Assembly: GCF_009649745.1 (NCBI RefSeq)
Contig: NZ_WJNG01000004.1
Span: 62,001-126,000, forward strand
Reading direction: 5' to 3'
Source of the DNA: Aquibacillus halophilus
GTDB lineage: Bacteria > Bacillota > Bacilli > Bacillales > Amphibacillaceae
DNA: 64,000 nt
Part shown: piece by piece, positions 9,021 through 23,320 of the stretch
How positions within the stretch are numbered: position 1 is the stretch's first letter
Layout: the number at the start of each line of letters is the position of its first letter
The notes under the pieces: generated by a model
Told to the model about the DNA's origin: nothing
The model's database searches: none
The model's input: only the letters and a program-made list of their open reading frames with translations
Program-made: the position numbers and the translations under genes

Positions 9021-10400
9021 ATGAATCAAAATAATATCGCAATGGACGTACACGAAGTTCCTAAAATTCACAAATGGATTACATTAAGCTTACAGCATTT
9101 ATTCGCCATGTTTGGTGCTACAATCTTAGTTCCGTTTTTAACTGGTTTATCACCAGCAGTTGCTCTTGTCTCTAGTGGTTTAGGTACACTAGCGTATCTA
9201 TTAATTACAAGAGGACAAATTCCTGCATATCTTGGTTCAAGTTTTGCTTTCATTGCACCAGTAATAGCTGCGAGTGCTGCTAGCGGAGTACCTGGAGCCA
9301 TGATTGGTAGCTTTTTAGCCGGTTTAGTATATGGCCTGCTAGCCCTATTAATAGGAGCATTTGGTTTAGATTGGCTAATGAAAGTTCTTCCTCCAATAGT
9401 AGTAGGACCCGTAATTGTAGTTATTGGACTTGGTCTTGCCTCAACAGCAGTTGATATGGCAATGAATGTTGATGGAGCATATAGCAGTAAACACTTTACA
9501 GTAGCTTTAGTTACCTTAGCTATAACAATAGTAGCATCATTATTTTTTAAAGGTTTCTTCGGTCTAATTCCAATTTTAATAGGTATTGTTGGTGGTTATG
9601 TCTTTGGAATGATCCAGGGTGTTGTCGATACTTCTGGTGTACAAGCAGCATGGAACGATATAATTTCTGCCGATTCCATTGGGGCCTTTTTTGGAGCAAT
9701 TTTTATAGCACCAGATTTCGTTGTACCGTTTGTCCATTATTCTCCACTTGAAATTATTAGCTGGGAAATTGCATTGATCATGGTACCTGTTGCTGCGGTT
9801 ACTATAGCAGAACATATTGGTGACCAAATGGTATTATCCAAGGTCGTTGGACGAAATTTCGTTAAAAAGCCAGGATTACATCGTTCAATTCTTGGTGATG
9901 GTGTAGCAACAATTATTGCTTCGTTCCTCGGTGGACCACCTAACACAACGTACGGTGAGAACATTGGTGTTCTAGCCATTACCAGAGTATTTAGTGTGTT
10001 TGTTATTGCAGGTGCAGCTTGTTTTGCAATACTGTTTGGCTTTGTTGGAATCATCACAGCAGTTATTGCTTCAATTCCAACCGCAGTAATGGGTGGTGTA
10101 TCGATTCTTTTATTCGGTATTATTGCTTCTAGTGGTTTGCGAATGTTAATAGATAATCAATTAGACCTGGGGGATAAACGCAATTTAATTATATCTTCTG
10201 TAATTCTTGTAATTGGTATTGGTGGTGCATTAGTGCAAATTAATGTTGCTGGAGTTGATGTTCAGGTAGCAGGAATGGCTCTAGCTACATTAATCGGTAT
10301 TTTTCTAAACTTGGTATTACCAGGGAAAGAATCAGGTTTTGGAAACGGAAATATGTTCCAGGCAGATCCTGACACCGAAAATGAAACTCAAGTAGAGTAG
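9021..10400 (+). CDS. pyrP: Uracil permease
   Basis: A 459-residue NCS2/UraA-type uracil:proton symporter of the plasma membrane, with about 14 hydrophobic segments. Family landmarks include the QHLFAMFGATILVP start, the PAYLGSSFAFIAP half-helix, the AEHIGDQM substrate-site segment, and GGPPNTTYGENIGVLA. The ATG follows GGGGGAAAAGG. It sits second in the operon as in B. subtilis, so uracil uptake is repressed together with de novo synthesis. Confidence 0.96.
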   Translation: MNQNNIAMDVHEVPKIHKWITLSLQHLFAMFGATILVPFLTGLSPAVALVSSGLGTLAYLLITRGQIPAYLGSSFAFIAPVIAASAASGVPGAMIGSFLAGLVYGLLALLIGAFGLDWLMKVLPPIVVGPVIVVIGLGLASTAVDMAMNVDGAYSSKHFTVALVTLAITIVASLFFKGFFGLIPILIGIVGGYVFGMIQGVVDTSGVQAAWNDIISADSIGAFFGAIFIAPDFVVPFVHYSPLEIISWEIALIMVPVAAVTIAEHIGDQMVLSKVVGRNFVKKPGLHRSILGDGVATIIASFLGGPPNTTYGENIGVLAITRVFSVFVIAGAACFAILFGFVGIITAVIASIPTAVMGGVSILLFGIIASSGLRMLIDNQLDLGDKRNLIISSVILVIGIGGALVQINVAGVDVQVAGMALATLIGIFLNLVLPGKESGFGNGNMFQADPDTENETQVE

Positions 10401-10405
10401 TTTAA

Positions 10406-12642
<2,237 letters not shown>

Positions 12643-12668
<26 letters not shown>

Positions 12669-13758
12669 GGATGGCACGACATTTATTGGAACAGCATTTG
12701 GAAGTAAAGAGGCTAGTATTGGTGAGGTGGTTTTTAATACTGGGATGACTGGTTATCAAGAGATATTATCTGACCCATCGTACTGTGGACAGATTGTAAC
12801 AATGACGTATCCACTAATTGGGAACTATGGCATTAATAGAGATGATTTTGAAACGATTACTCCTTCAATTCACGGATTGATTGTCAAAGAAGTCTGTAAT
12901 CACCCATCTAATTTTCGTAATGAAGAAAGCTTGGATAGTTATTTAACTGCAAATAACATTCCTGGAATAGCAGGAATTGATACGAGAAAACTGACGAAAA
13001 TTATAAGGAAACACGGCACAATGAAAGCGATGTTCACGTCTGTCGAACAATCTCCAGAAGAGGCAGTACTTACAATTGAACAGACTCCAATAATGCTAGA
13101 TCAAGTACAAAAAGTCTCGACTGTAAAACCTTATGTTGTTCCTGGTCGTGGACATAGAATAGTTCTAGTAGATTTCGGGATGAAGCACGGAATACTACGA
13201 GAACTAACAAAAAGAAATTGCCATGTCACTGTTGTACCGTACCATTATAGTGCCGAAAATATTCTACGGTTAAAGCCAGATGGTGTCATGCTAACCAATG
13301 GACCAGGGAATCCCAAAAGTGTTCCTGAAGCAATTGAAATGATTACTAGTATCATAGAAAAGGTTCCAGTTTTTGGAATTTGTCTAGGACATCAGCTACT
13401 TGCCTTAGCATGTGGAGCAGATACGGAAAAAATGAAGTTTGGTCATAGAGGATCGAATCATCCAGTAAAAGATTTACTGTTGAACAAAACCTATATGACT
13501 TCACAGAATCACAGTTATGCTGTCAGATTAGACTCATTAACAAATACGAATCTCGAATTAACACAAATTGCTTTAAATGATAATACAGTTGAAGGAATAC
13601 AACATTCGCTGTTCCCAGCGTTCTCTGTTCAGTACCATCCTGAAAGCTCTCCGGGGCCAGAGGATACAAACCATTTATTTGATGACTTTTTAACAAAGGT
13701 CAAAAACAATAAATCTATCATCAAGGAGGAAACTTCATGCCTAAGCGTAAAGATATAG
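12643..13758 (+). CDS. pyrAA: Carbamoyl-phosphate synthase, small (glutaminase) chain, pyrimidine-specific
   Basis: Hydrolyses glutamine and channels ammonia to the large chain. 371 residues: N-terminal CPSase domain ([32 protein letters not shown]), then class I glutamine amidotransferase with nucleophile Cys in [14 protein letters not shown] and the His/Glu pair in [10 protein letters not shown]. The start at 12643 follows GAGGAGGCC; the longer in-frame extension back to 12610 lies within pyrC and lacks a ribosome site. Overlaps pyrAB by 22 bases. Confidence 0.96.
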
Positions 13759-16700
13759 ATAAGATTCTTGTGATTGGTTCAGGTCCCATTGTCATAGGGC
13801 AAGCAGCAGAATTTGATTATTCAGGTACCCAAGCCTGTCAATCACTGAAAGAAGAAGGCTATACAGTTATCCTTGCGAACTCTAATCCAGCTACTATTAT
13901 GACAGACCATACGATTGCAGATACTGTCTACATGGAGCCTCTAACCGTTGAATTTTTAATTAAAATTATTCGTAAGGAGCAACCGGATGCTATCTTACCA
14001 ACACTTGGTGGACAAACCGGTCTAAATCTAGCAGTACAATTAGAAGCAACTGGTATTTTAGAAGAATATAATACGGAGTTGTTAGGTACCTCTTTAGATG
14101 CCATTCAACAGGCAGAAGATAGAGAAAAATTCAGAAATCTAATGAATGAATTAAATGAACCTGTACCAGATAGTGCGATTGTGACTACTGTAGAACAGGC
14201 TTGTGACTTTGCTAATGAAATAGGGTTCCCGTTAATCGTTCGTCCAGCATACACGCTAGGAGGAACAGGTGGAGGTATGTGTTATAGTGAGGTTGAATTA
14301 AGAGAAATCACACGTAATGGATTGTCTTTATCACCTGTAAACCAATGTCTAATTGAAAGAAATATAGCTGGCTTTAAAGAAATAGAGTATGAAGTTATGA
14401 GAGACAAAAATGATCAAGCTATCGTTGTTTGTAATATGGAAAATATTGACCCTGTTGGTATCCATACCGGTGATTCTATCGTTACTGCTCCATCACAGAC
14501 ACTAAGCGATAGAGAATACCAATTATTACGGAATGCTTCACTTAAAATTATTCGGGCATTAAAAATAGAAGGTGGTTGTAACGTACAGCTAGCCATTGAT
14601 CCCAATAGTTTTCAATACTACATTATCGAGGTAAATCCTCGTGTTAGTCGATCTTCTGCGCTTGCTTCGAAGGCAACAGGTTATCCGATTGCAAAGATTG
14701 CAGCAAAAATTGCAGTTGGTATGACTTTAGATGAGATTATCAATCCAATTACAGGAACAACCTATGCATGTTATGAGCCAGCTTTAGATTACGTTGTAAC
14801 TAAGCTACCACGTTTTCCTTTTGATAAATTTACAACTGGAAATCGTACACTTGGTACCCAAATGAAAGCAACTGGTGAAGTAATGGCAATTGGAAGAAAC
14901 TTCGAAGAGTCTATTCTAAAAGGAATTCGTTCATTAGATATCAGCTCAGAGGATTATTGGTTAAAAAGTTTAATTGATTCTTCTATAGAGGAATTAAAAG
15001 CTAGATTAATCAAAGCAGATGATGAGCGGATTTATATCTTGGCCGAAGCTTTTCGCCGTGAGTTTACTATTGAAGATATTTTCGAATTAACCAAAATTGA
15101 CCGATTTTTCCTAACCAAACTGAAGAATATTATAGATATGGAATTAGTATTACAAGCAAACTATGGATCGTTAGAAAGGCTATTAGAAGCTAAAAAAATG
15201 GGCTTTTCCGATACAACTGTTGCAAGATTGTGGAATATGAATGTGGATGAAGTTTATCAACTTAGAAAAGAAAATGGAATCCGCCCAGTTTATAAAATGG
15301 TAGATACGTGTGCAGCTGAGTTTGAATCAGAAACTCCTTATTTTTATAGCACATATGAGGAAGAAAATGAGTCGATTTCTTCTGATCGTAAAAAGGTGAT
15401 TGTTCTTGGTTCAGGACCAATCCGTATTGGCCAGGGAATAGAGTTTGATTACGCCACCGTACACTCCGTCCTTGCCTTAAAAGAAGCGGGATATGAAGCA
15501 ATTATTATGAACAATAATCCGGAAACAGTGTCAACGGACTTTAGTGTGTCTGATAAACTATACTTCGAACCATTGACGCTAGAAGATGTGATGCATGTTG
15601 TGGAATTAGAAAACCCACTAGGAGTAATTGTTCAGTTTGGTGGACAAACAGCTATTAATCTAGCCGATGGATTGGAACGTAGAGGAGTTAATATTCTTGG
15701 AACATCGCTTGAAGCTACGGATAAGGCTGAAGATCGTGATAAGTTTGAAAAATTACTAAGTGAATTAAATATATCACAGCCACAAGGCAAGAGTGTACGT
15801 CATTTAGATCAAGCAATCGAAGCTGCCAATCAGATTGGATATCCAGTTTTAGTTAGACCTTCTTATGTAATTGGCGGAAGTCAAATGGAGATTGTTTACA
15901 ATGAAGATGAACTTTTTAATTATTTAAAGAAATCCAAGAAAATTGAGCATAAGCATCCAGTGTTAATAGACAAGTACCTAACTGGAATTGAAGTGGAAGT
16001 AGATGCAATCAGCGATGGAGAGACAACAATTATTCCAGGGATTATGGAGCATATTGAACGAGCAGGTGTCCACTCTGGTGATTCAATTGCAGTTTATCCT
16101 ACTCAGCGAATTAGTCAGCAAGTAAAGAAAAAATGTGTCGATATTACACTGAAAATCGCGTCTAAACTTCAAGTAAAAGGATTAATAAACATTCAGTTTG
16201 TAGTCCATAAAGATGAAGTGTATGTTTTAGAGGTTAATCCAAGAGCAAGTAGAACCATTCCATTTTTAAGCAAGATTACCGGTGTGACAATGGCCAATCT
16301 TGCTACTAGGTGTATTATTGGTCAATCACTGAAAGACTTAGGTTATCAAGATGGTGTGTTACCAGAACCTGACAACGTATCTGTTAAAGTGCCCGTTTTT
16401 TCTTTTGAAAAATTGCGTAGTGTCGATACAATACTAGGACCTGAAATGAAGTCAACAGGAGAAGCAATTGGTCGTGATAAAACGTTGGAGAAGGCACTCT
16501 ACAAAGGTTTACTTGCTTCAGGAATAGCAATCCCTATGGAGGGATCAGTATTGCTAACTGTTGCAGATAAAGATAAACAAGAGATGGCAGAGATTGCGAA
16601 AAGTTTCCACCAACTTGGCTTCCATCTATTTGCAACAAAAGGTACAGCTTTATACCTAGCTGAATATCAAATACCAGTTAAACAGGTAGGTAAAATTGGT

Positions 16701-16933
16701 TCTGAGGGTGAAAATGTCTTATCAATTATTGAAAATGGATCAGTACAGTTTGTCATTAACACGTTAACTTCAGGAAAACAACCACGCTCAGATGGTTTCA
16801 GAATTCGTCGAGAAGCTGTAGAACATGGAATTGCTTGTTTAACTAGTTTAGATACAGCCCAGGCCATCCTAAACGTCATCGATTCAACCACATTTACAGC
16901 AAGACCAGTAGTTGAAAAAAGGGCTGTTGTATT

Positions 16934-16937
<4 letters not shown>
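13737..16937 (+). CDS. pyrAB: Carbamoyl-phosphate synthase, large chain
   Basis: A 1066-residue synthetase made of two homologous ATP-grasp halves (each with VLVIGSGPI- or VIVLGSGPI-like starts and EVNPR metal sites at about residues 298 and 840), an oligomerisation domain between them (about 400-550) and a C-terminal MGS-like allosteric domain (from about 930). Makes carbamoyl phosphate from bicarbonate, ammonia and two ATP. Start ATG at 13737 follows AAGGAGGAAAC. Its TGA stop overlaps the pyrK GTG start. Confidence 0.97.
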
Positions 16938-19310
<2,373 letters not shown>

Positions 19311-19324
<14 letters not shown>

Positions 19325-19937
19325 ACAAATAGCGAAAGATCTGTATCAAATTGAAGCGATTCAGATAAAGCCTGATCGTTCATTTACTTGGACTTCAGGA
19401 ATTAAGTCCCCAATCTATTGTGATAACCGTTTATCCCTTTCCTATCCAGCAGTTAGAGACAGAATTGCCGCAGCTTTTGTTGAAATTATTGAAGTAATGG
19501 AAGATAAACCTGATGTAATTGCTGGTTGTGCAACGGCTGGAATTCCACATGCGGCCTGGGTTGCTCAAAAGCTGAACTTACCTATGGTGTATGTTAGAGA
19601 TAAACCAAAAGCACATGGTAAGGGAAATCAAATTGAAGGTAAGGTAACCGAAGGTCAGAAGGTAATTATTATCGAAGATTTGATATCTACTGGAGGTTCT
19701 TCGATAAATTCTGCCTTAGCTTTGCGTGAAGTGGGTGCTGAGGTGCTTAGTGTTCTTGCTATTTTTAGCTATGGCATCAAGCAGGCAAATGAAAACTTTA
19801 CGAATAACAATCTTAGCGTGACCACTATTACTGACTTTGATGTTTTGCTTAAAGAATTAATTGGCTTAGAAAGATTAACAACCAATGAAGAAGCTGATTT
19901 GCTTGAGTGGAGAGATAATTTATTTGCAAAACTTTAG
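19311..19937 (+). CDS. pyrE: Orotate phosphoribosyltransferase
   Basis: A 208-residue PRTase that adds ribose 5-phosphate from PRPP to orotate. It has [16 protein letters not shown] near the N-terminus, the dimer loop [15 protein letters not shown], and the PRPP motif [15 protein letters not shown]. It is the last pyr gene. Unusually, no terminator follows at once: a repeat element begins about 20 bases after the stop, and the first clear terminator is more than 700 bases downstream. Confidence 0.97.
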
Positions 19938-19991
19938 GCTGTTATATTGTTGATTTGACAGAATTTCTATAAACTTTGTCGTAACTAAAAT

Positions 19992-20214
19992 GTTGATTTG
20001 CGCTCCGGGCAGCCGCTTTCCGCGGGCAACGCTTCAACTTCCTCGGAAGAAAATCACTTCCTGTGGGATTTTCAACTGTTGGGACTGCGATTACTCGTCC
20101 CATCGAAAACATTTGCTTTTCCCGCAGGACAAGGAAGGCTTCGGCAGCATTGCATCGCACGAAGAAAATTGAACTTTATTTTCGAGGAGTCGACTGCCCT
20201 TCGCTCCAATCAAC
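19992..20214. repeat. Palindromic module 1 within copy B
   Basis: GTTGATTTGCGCTCCGGGCA at the left edge and the reverse complement of GTTGATTGGAGCGAAGGGCA at the right edge form imperfect inverted ends around about 175 bases that include the stretch CGCTTTCCGCGGGCAACGCT. Confidence 0.8.
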
Positions 20215-20400
20215 CATTATATAAGATTAAATAGCTGTTGTTTGGTTTAATGAAGTTATCAAACACTACTAGCATTAGAAATACATGAAGATTCCAAAAA
20301 AAAAATTGTCCAATAAAGTTTTCTAATTGATAAATAGTTTTATGTTCATGATTAAAAAATTTCTTGGAGTTTTTCTCATCTGAACAAAAAGCTATTTAAA

Positions 20401-20519
20401 GCTTCGGAAAAATGCGACACTCCTATGGGAAAGGAACAGTCTGAAGACCCCGCAACGAGCGGTTTTTCTCGTGAGGAGGCTGAAGCGTTCCCCATGGAAA
20501 GGGAGTGTTTTTCCGAAGC
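20401..20519. repeat. Palindromic module 2 within copy B
   Basis: GCTTCGGAAAAA plus CACTCC on the left matches the reverse complement of GGGAGTGTTTTTCCGAAGC on the right. Inside is a small ACGAG/CTCGT hairpin. A diverged version of the central block lies at about 4143-4240. Confidence 0.8.
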
Positions 20520-20656
20520 GATGGATGATCACTCATCCTATACAGGATGGGGGTAAGTCACGACAAAGTTACGACGTTTTTTACATCAAGTACGTCGAAC
20601 TTAAAAACAACAAACCTTGATGAACAAACTCAAACTTTAAAAAAATATGGTTTTTC

Positions 20657-20693
20657 AATCATGTGGATCCATTTGGTTCACATGATTTTTTTA
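20657..20693 (+). terminator. Strong terminator, probably the displaced pyr operon terminator
   Basis: AATCATGTG (20657-20665) pairs with CACATGATT (20679-20687), extended by further pairs in the loop, then a T-run. It is the first good terminator after pyrE. Confidence 0.8.
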
Positions 20694-20761
20694 TTACTGC
20701 TATACTTAAAGTTAAATACTTCCCAGTCTCTACATTAAATCTATATAAGAATGGGGTTAAA

Positions 20762-22132
20762 ATGAGTACTTATAGCAGAATGTTAAATAAGCAAAAAGAT
20801 TTTTTTTACACTGCCAAGACTAAATCTATATCGTTTCGAATAGATGCACTAGAGAATTTAAAACAAGCAATTAAAAAAAATGAAGATCTATTAATGTCAG
20901 CACTGAAAGCTGATTTGAATAAATCTGCTTTTGATACCTATACAACTGAAATTGGAATATTATATGAAGAAATCAAATTTAATAAGCGCCATCTTAATGA
21001 TTGGAGTAAGCCTAAAAAAGTAAAGACACCGATAACTCATACCGGTTCAAGGAGTTTCATCTATTCCGAACCATATGGATCGGCTTTAGTTATCGCTCCG
21101 TGGAACTATCCGTTCCAGTTAGCTATTGCACCTATCATTGGTGCAATAGCAGCAGGTAATTGTGTGGTATTAAAGCCGTCAGAGCTTACGCCAACGACTT
21201 CAGGGGTATTAAGAAAACTCATCTCTGAAACTTTTCCAGAGGAATATATATGTGTAGTTGAAGGTGGGGTAGAAACTAGCCAAGCGTTATTAACAGAGCC
21301 GTTCGATTACATATTTTTCACTGGAAGTATAGCAGTTGGCAAGGTTGTAATGGAGGCAGCCGCTAAGAATCTCATCCCCGTCACATTGGAATTAGGAGGC
21401 AAAAGTCCAACTATTGTCCATGAGGACGCACATCTAAAATTAGCTGCTAAACGAATAGCATGGGGTAAATTCACCAATGCAGGCCAAACATGTGTAGCTC
21501 CAGATTACCTATATGTCCATCGTCAAGTTAAGCAACAATTTTTAAATGAACTACAGCATGCAATAATTGAATTATATGGGGAACACCCGCTTACTAACGA
21601 TGACTACACACACATTGTCAGTGAGAAACATTTTGACAGGTTAACCTCTTTATTAAATGTTGAAAATCAATGGTATGGTGGAAAAGTTGATAAAGACAAC
21701 CTAGTCATTGAGCCTACTGTTTTGATAGATATCAACTGGTCCGACAAAATAATGGAAGATGAAATATTTGGTCCAATTTTGCCTATCATTGACTATGAAG
21801 AACTAACAGATGTAATAAACGAAGTAAATAGTCAGCCGAAACCACTAGCTCTATACTTGTTTTCTGAAAGCAATGATGTTCAGGAAACTGTCTTAAAAAA
21901 CATTTCATTTGGTGGTGGATGTATTAATGATACAATCTATCATCTTAGTTCTCCACACTTGCCATTTGGTGGTGTAGGCTCTAGTGGAATGGGATCATAT
22001 CATGGGAAATCAGGTTTTGACACATTCTCGCACAAGAAAAGTATTATGAAACAAACGACAAAGTTTGATATTCCACTAAGATATCCGAATGTTAAAAATG
22101 GTTTGAAGAAAATTAAAATGTTCTTAAAATGA
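20762..22132 (+). CDS. Aldehyde dehydrogenase, class 3 / YwdH-like
   Basis: A 456-residue NAD(P)-dependent aldehyde dehydrogenase. Catalytic Cys lies in NAGQTCVAPDY, the general-base Glu in TLELGGKSP, and cofactor residues in PWNYPFQLA and FTGSIAVGK. The short length and lack of an N-terminal oligomerisation arm fit the class 3 fatty-aldehyde type (B. subtilis YwdH). I place the start at 20762, after a modest GGGG ribosome site; the frame remains open upstream into the terminator hairpin, so longer starts are unlikely. It is monocistronic between two terminators. The aldehyde substrate is unknown. Confidence 0.9.
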   Translation: MSTYSRMLNKQKDFFYTAKTKSISFRIDALENLKQAIKKNEDLLMSALKADLNKSAFDTYTTEIGILYEEIKFNKRHLNDWSKPKKVKTPITHTGSRSFIYSEPYGSALVIAPWNYPFQLAIAPIIGAIAAGNCVVLKPSELTPTTSGVLRKLISETFPEEYICVVEGGVETSQALLTEPFDYIFFTGSIAVGKVVMEAAAKNLIPVTLELGGKSPTIVHEDAHLKLAAKRIAWGKFTNAGQTCVAPDYLYVHRQVKQQFLNELQHAIIELYGEHPLTNDDYTHIVSEKHFDRLTSLLNVENQWYGGKVDKDNLVIEPTVLIDINWSDKIMEDEIFGPILPIIDYEELTDVINEVNSQPKPLALYLFSESNDVQETVLKNISFGGGCINDTIYHLSSPHLPFGGVGSSGMGSYHGKSGFDTFSHKKSIMKQTTKFDIPLRYPNVKNGLKKIKMFLK

Positions 22133-22133
22133 G

Positions 22134-22180
22134 AAAAAATGTGAACATAAGGCTTAAAGACCTTATGTTCACATTTTTTT
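22134..22180. terminator. Bidirectional terminator between aldehyde dehydrogenase and namA
   Basis: Long perfect stem (22134-22152 with 22161-22179) with an A-run and T-run on its edges, between two convergent genes. The namA stop codon lies within the right arm. Confidence 0.9.
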
Positions 22181-23195
22181 AAATACTATAACCAGCATCA
22201 AGTTGCCTTGGTGTGAGTCGTTTTCCTCCCAATGTCAATGCGGCTTCATTTGCCCAAAAAGGATTTCTCAGCATACCTCTTCCAACAGCAACTAGATCGG
22301 CTTTTTGATCATGAATGACTTGATTACTAAAATCTGCATCGTCCATTCTACCGACAGCAATAGTTGGAACACCAAGTGCATCTTTGAGTGCTTTAGCATA
22401 ATTTACTTGATATCCAAGGCCAGTTGAAGATGGACCATTTGTGCTTTCTCCTCCAGAAGAAACATCAAATATATCCACGCCAGCTTCTTTGTAGCGCTTT
22501 GCTATATCAATCGCATAATCTAAGTCATAACCATCTTGATCGTATTCAACGGCGGAAATTCTCATGATCAAGGGCATATCCTCTGGTATAACTTTTCTTG
22601 CTGCTTTTATGATCTCTACACCGAAAAGACTTTTGTCTTGTCCGTACTTATCTGTTCGTTTATTAGTTAGTGGGGACTGAAATTGGTGAATTAAGTAACC
22701 ATGTGCACCATGTAGTTCAATTGTATCGACACCCGCTTTTATAGCCCGTTCAAAGGCCATTTCAAATTTAGTTACTAGTTTTTCAACTTCCACTGTAGTC
22801 ATTTCTCGAGGTGTTTTATACTTATCTGAAAAAGCAATGGCTGAACTAGAAACAGGTTGTTCTGCATCTTCTGCTTTTCTCCCGGCATGAGCAATTTGGA
22901 TACCTACCTTTGCACCATAACTATGGCAACTATCAATAATTTTTTTAAAGGCAGGTATATGGTCATCGGACCAAATTCCTAAGTCATAATCAGAAATTCT
23001 TCCGTCTGGTTCTACATCTGTCATTTCCATTAATATTAATCCAGTACCACCTATTGCTCGACTTGTATAGTGGATGAAATGCCAATCATTTGGTATTCCA
23101 TCTTTTGCTTTAACTGAATACTGACACATGGGTGACATAACAATTCGATTTTTAAGAGTTAAACCTTTTAATTCAAAAGTATCTAGTAAGTCCAT
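22179..23195 (-). CDS. namA: NADPH dehydrogenase, old yellow enzyme family
   Basis: A 338-residue FMN barrel protein of the YqjM/NamA type, which reduces activated C=C bonds of alpha,beta-unsaturated carbonyls and nitro compounds, probably in oxidative or xenobiotic stress defence. Cys24 in MSPMCQYS corresponds to the redox-tuning cysteine of YqjM; ELHGAHGYLIHQF carries the substrate-binding His pair, and AVGRM with LVAVGRGML bind FMN phosphate. The ATG follows GAAAGGGAA. It is convergent with the aldehyde dehydrogenase; a joint role in aldehyde/enal detoxification is possible but only inferred. Confidence 0.93.
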   Translation of the reverse strand: MDLLDTFELKGLTLKNRIVMSPMCQYSVKAKDGIPNDWHFIHYTSRAIGGTGLILMEMTDVEPDGRISDYDLGIWSDDHIPAFKKIIDSCHSYGAKVGIQIAHAGRKAEDAEQPVSSSAIAFSDKYKTPREMTTVEVEKLVTKFEMAFERAIKAGVDTIELHGAHGYLIHQFQSPLTNKRTDKYGQDKSLFGVEIIKAARKVIPEDMPLIMRISAVEYDQDGYDLDYAIDIAKRYKEAGVDIFDVSSGGESTNGPSSTGLGYQVNYAKALKDALGVPTIAVGRMDDADFSNQVIHDQKADLVAVGRGMLRNPFWANEAALTLGGKRLTPRQLDAGYSI

Positions 23196-23265
23196 ATTAA
23201 TTTCCCTTTCTAAACTATGGTAGTAGTGTTAGTTTTTACCTTAACGCTCAAAATATTATAGATAA

Positions 23266-23312
23266 GTAAATAAAGAATCAAGTAAACTGGCTTAGCCAAT
23301 TACTTGATTCTT
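23266..23312 (-). terminator. Terminator of rqcH
   Basis: Stem GAATCAAGTAA/TTACTTGATTC (23275-23285 with 23300-23310) with an inner TGGC/GCCA pair, followed on the minus strand by a T-rich stretch. It lies between the rqcH stop and the namA start. Confidence 0.8.
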
Positions 23313-23320
23313 CCAAAAGA

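Larger units (their letters stand above)
19957..20614. repeat. Composite noncoding element, copy B (more complete)
   Basis: Fills most of the gene-free interval 19938-20761. The ends carry an inverted GTCGTAACT (19978-19986) and AGTTACGAC (20567-20575), each with a T(A/G)TAAA-like outer flank. Inside are two GC-richer palindromic modules joined by AT-rich spacer. A colinear but rearranged copy is at 3746-4338. Short frames inside do not resemble proteins and have no ribosome sites. The modules recall intergenic repeats common in halotolerant Bacillaceae; this is from memory and needs checking. Confidence 0.8.

Noticed and set aside
19942-20234. Short open frames on both strands in the pyrE-downstream region
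   Set aside because: They fall inside the palindromic module 1, have no ribosome sites and overlap each other; the openness comes from the GC-rich repeat.
20547-20738. 63-codon frame before the aldehyde dehydrogenase gene
   Set aside because: It runs through the end of the repeat and the terminator hairpin and has no ribosome site or recognisable sequence.
20663-20761. N-terminal extension of the aldehyde dehydrogenase
   Set aside because: The upstream in-frame ATG lies in the terminator stem, lacks a ribosome site, and would add 33 residues not expected in class 3 enzymes.
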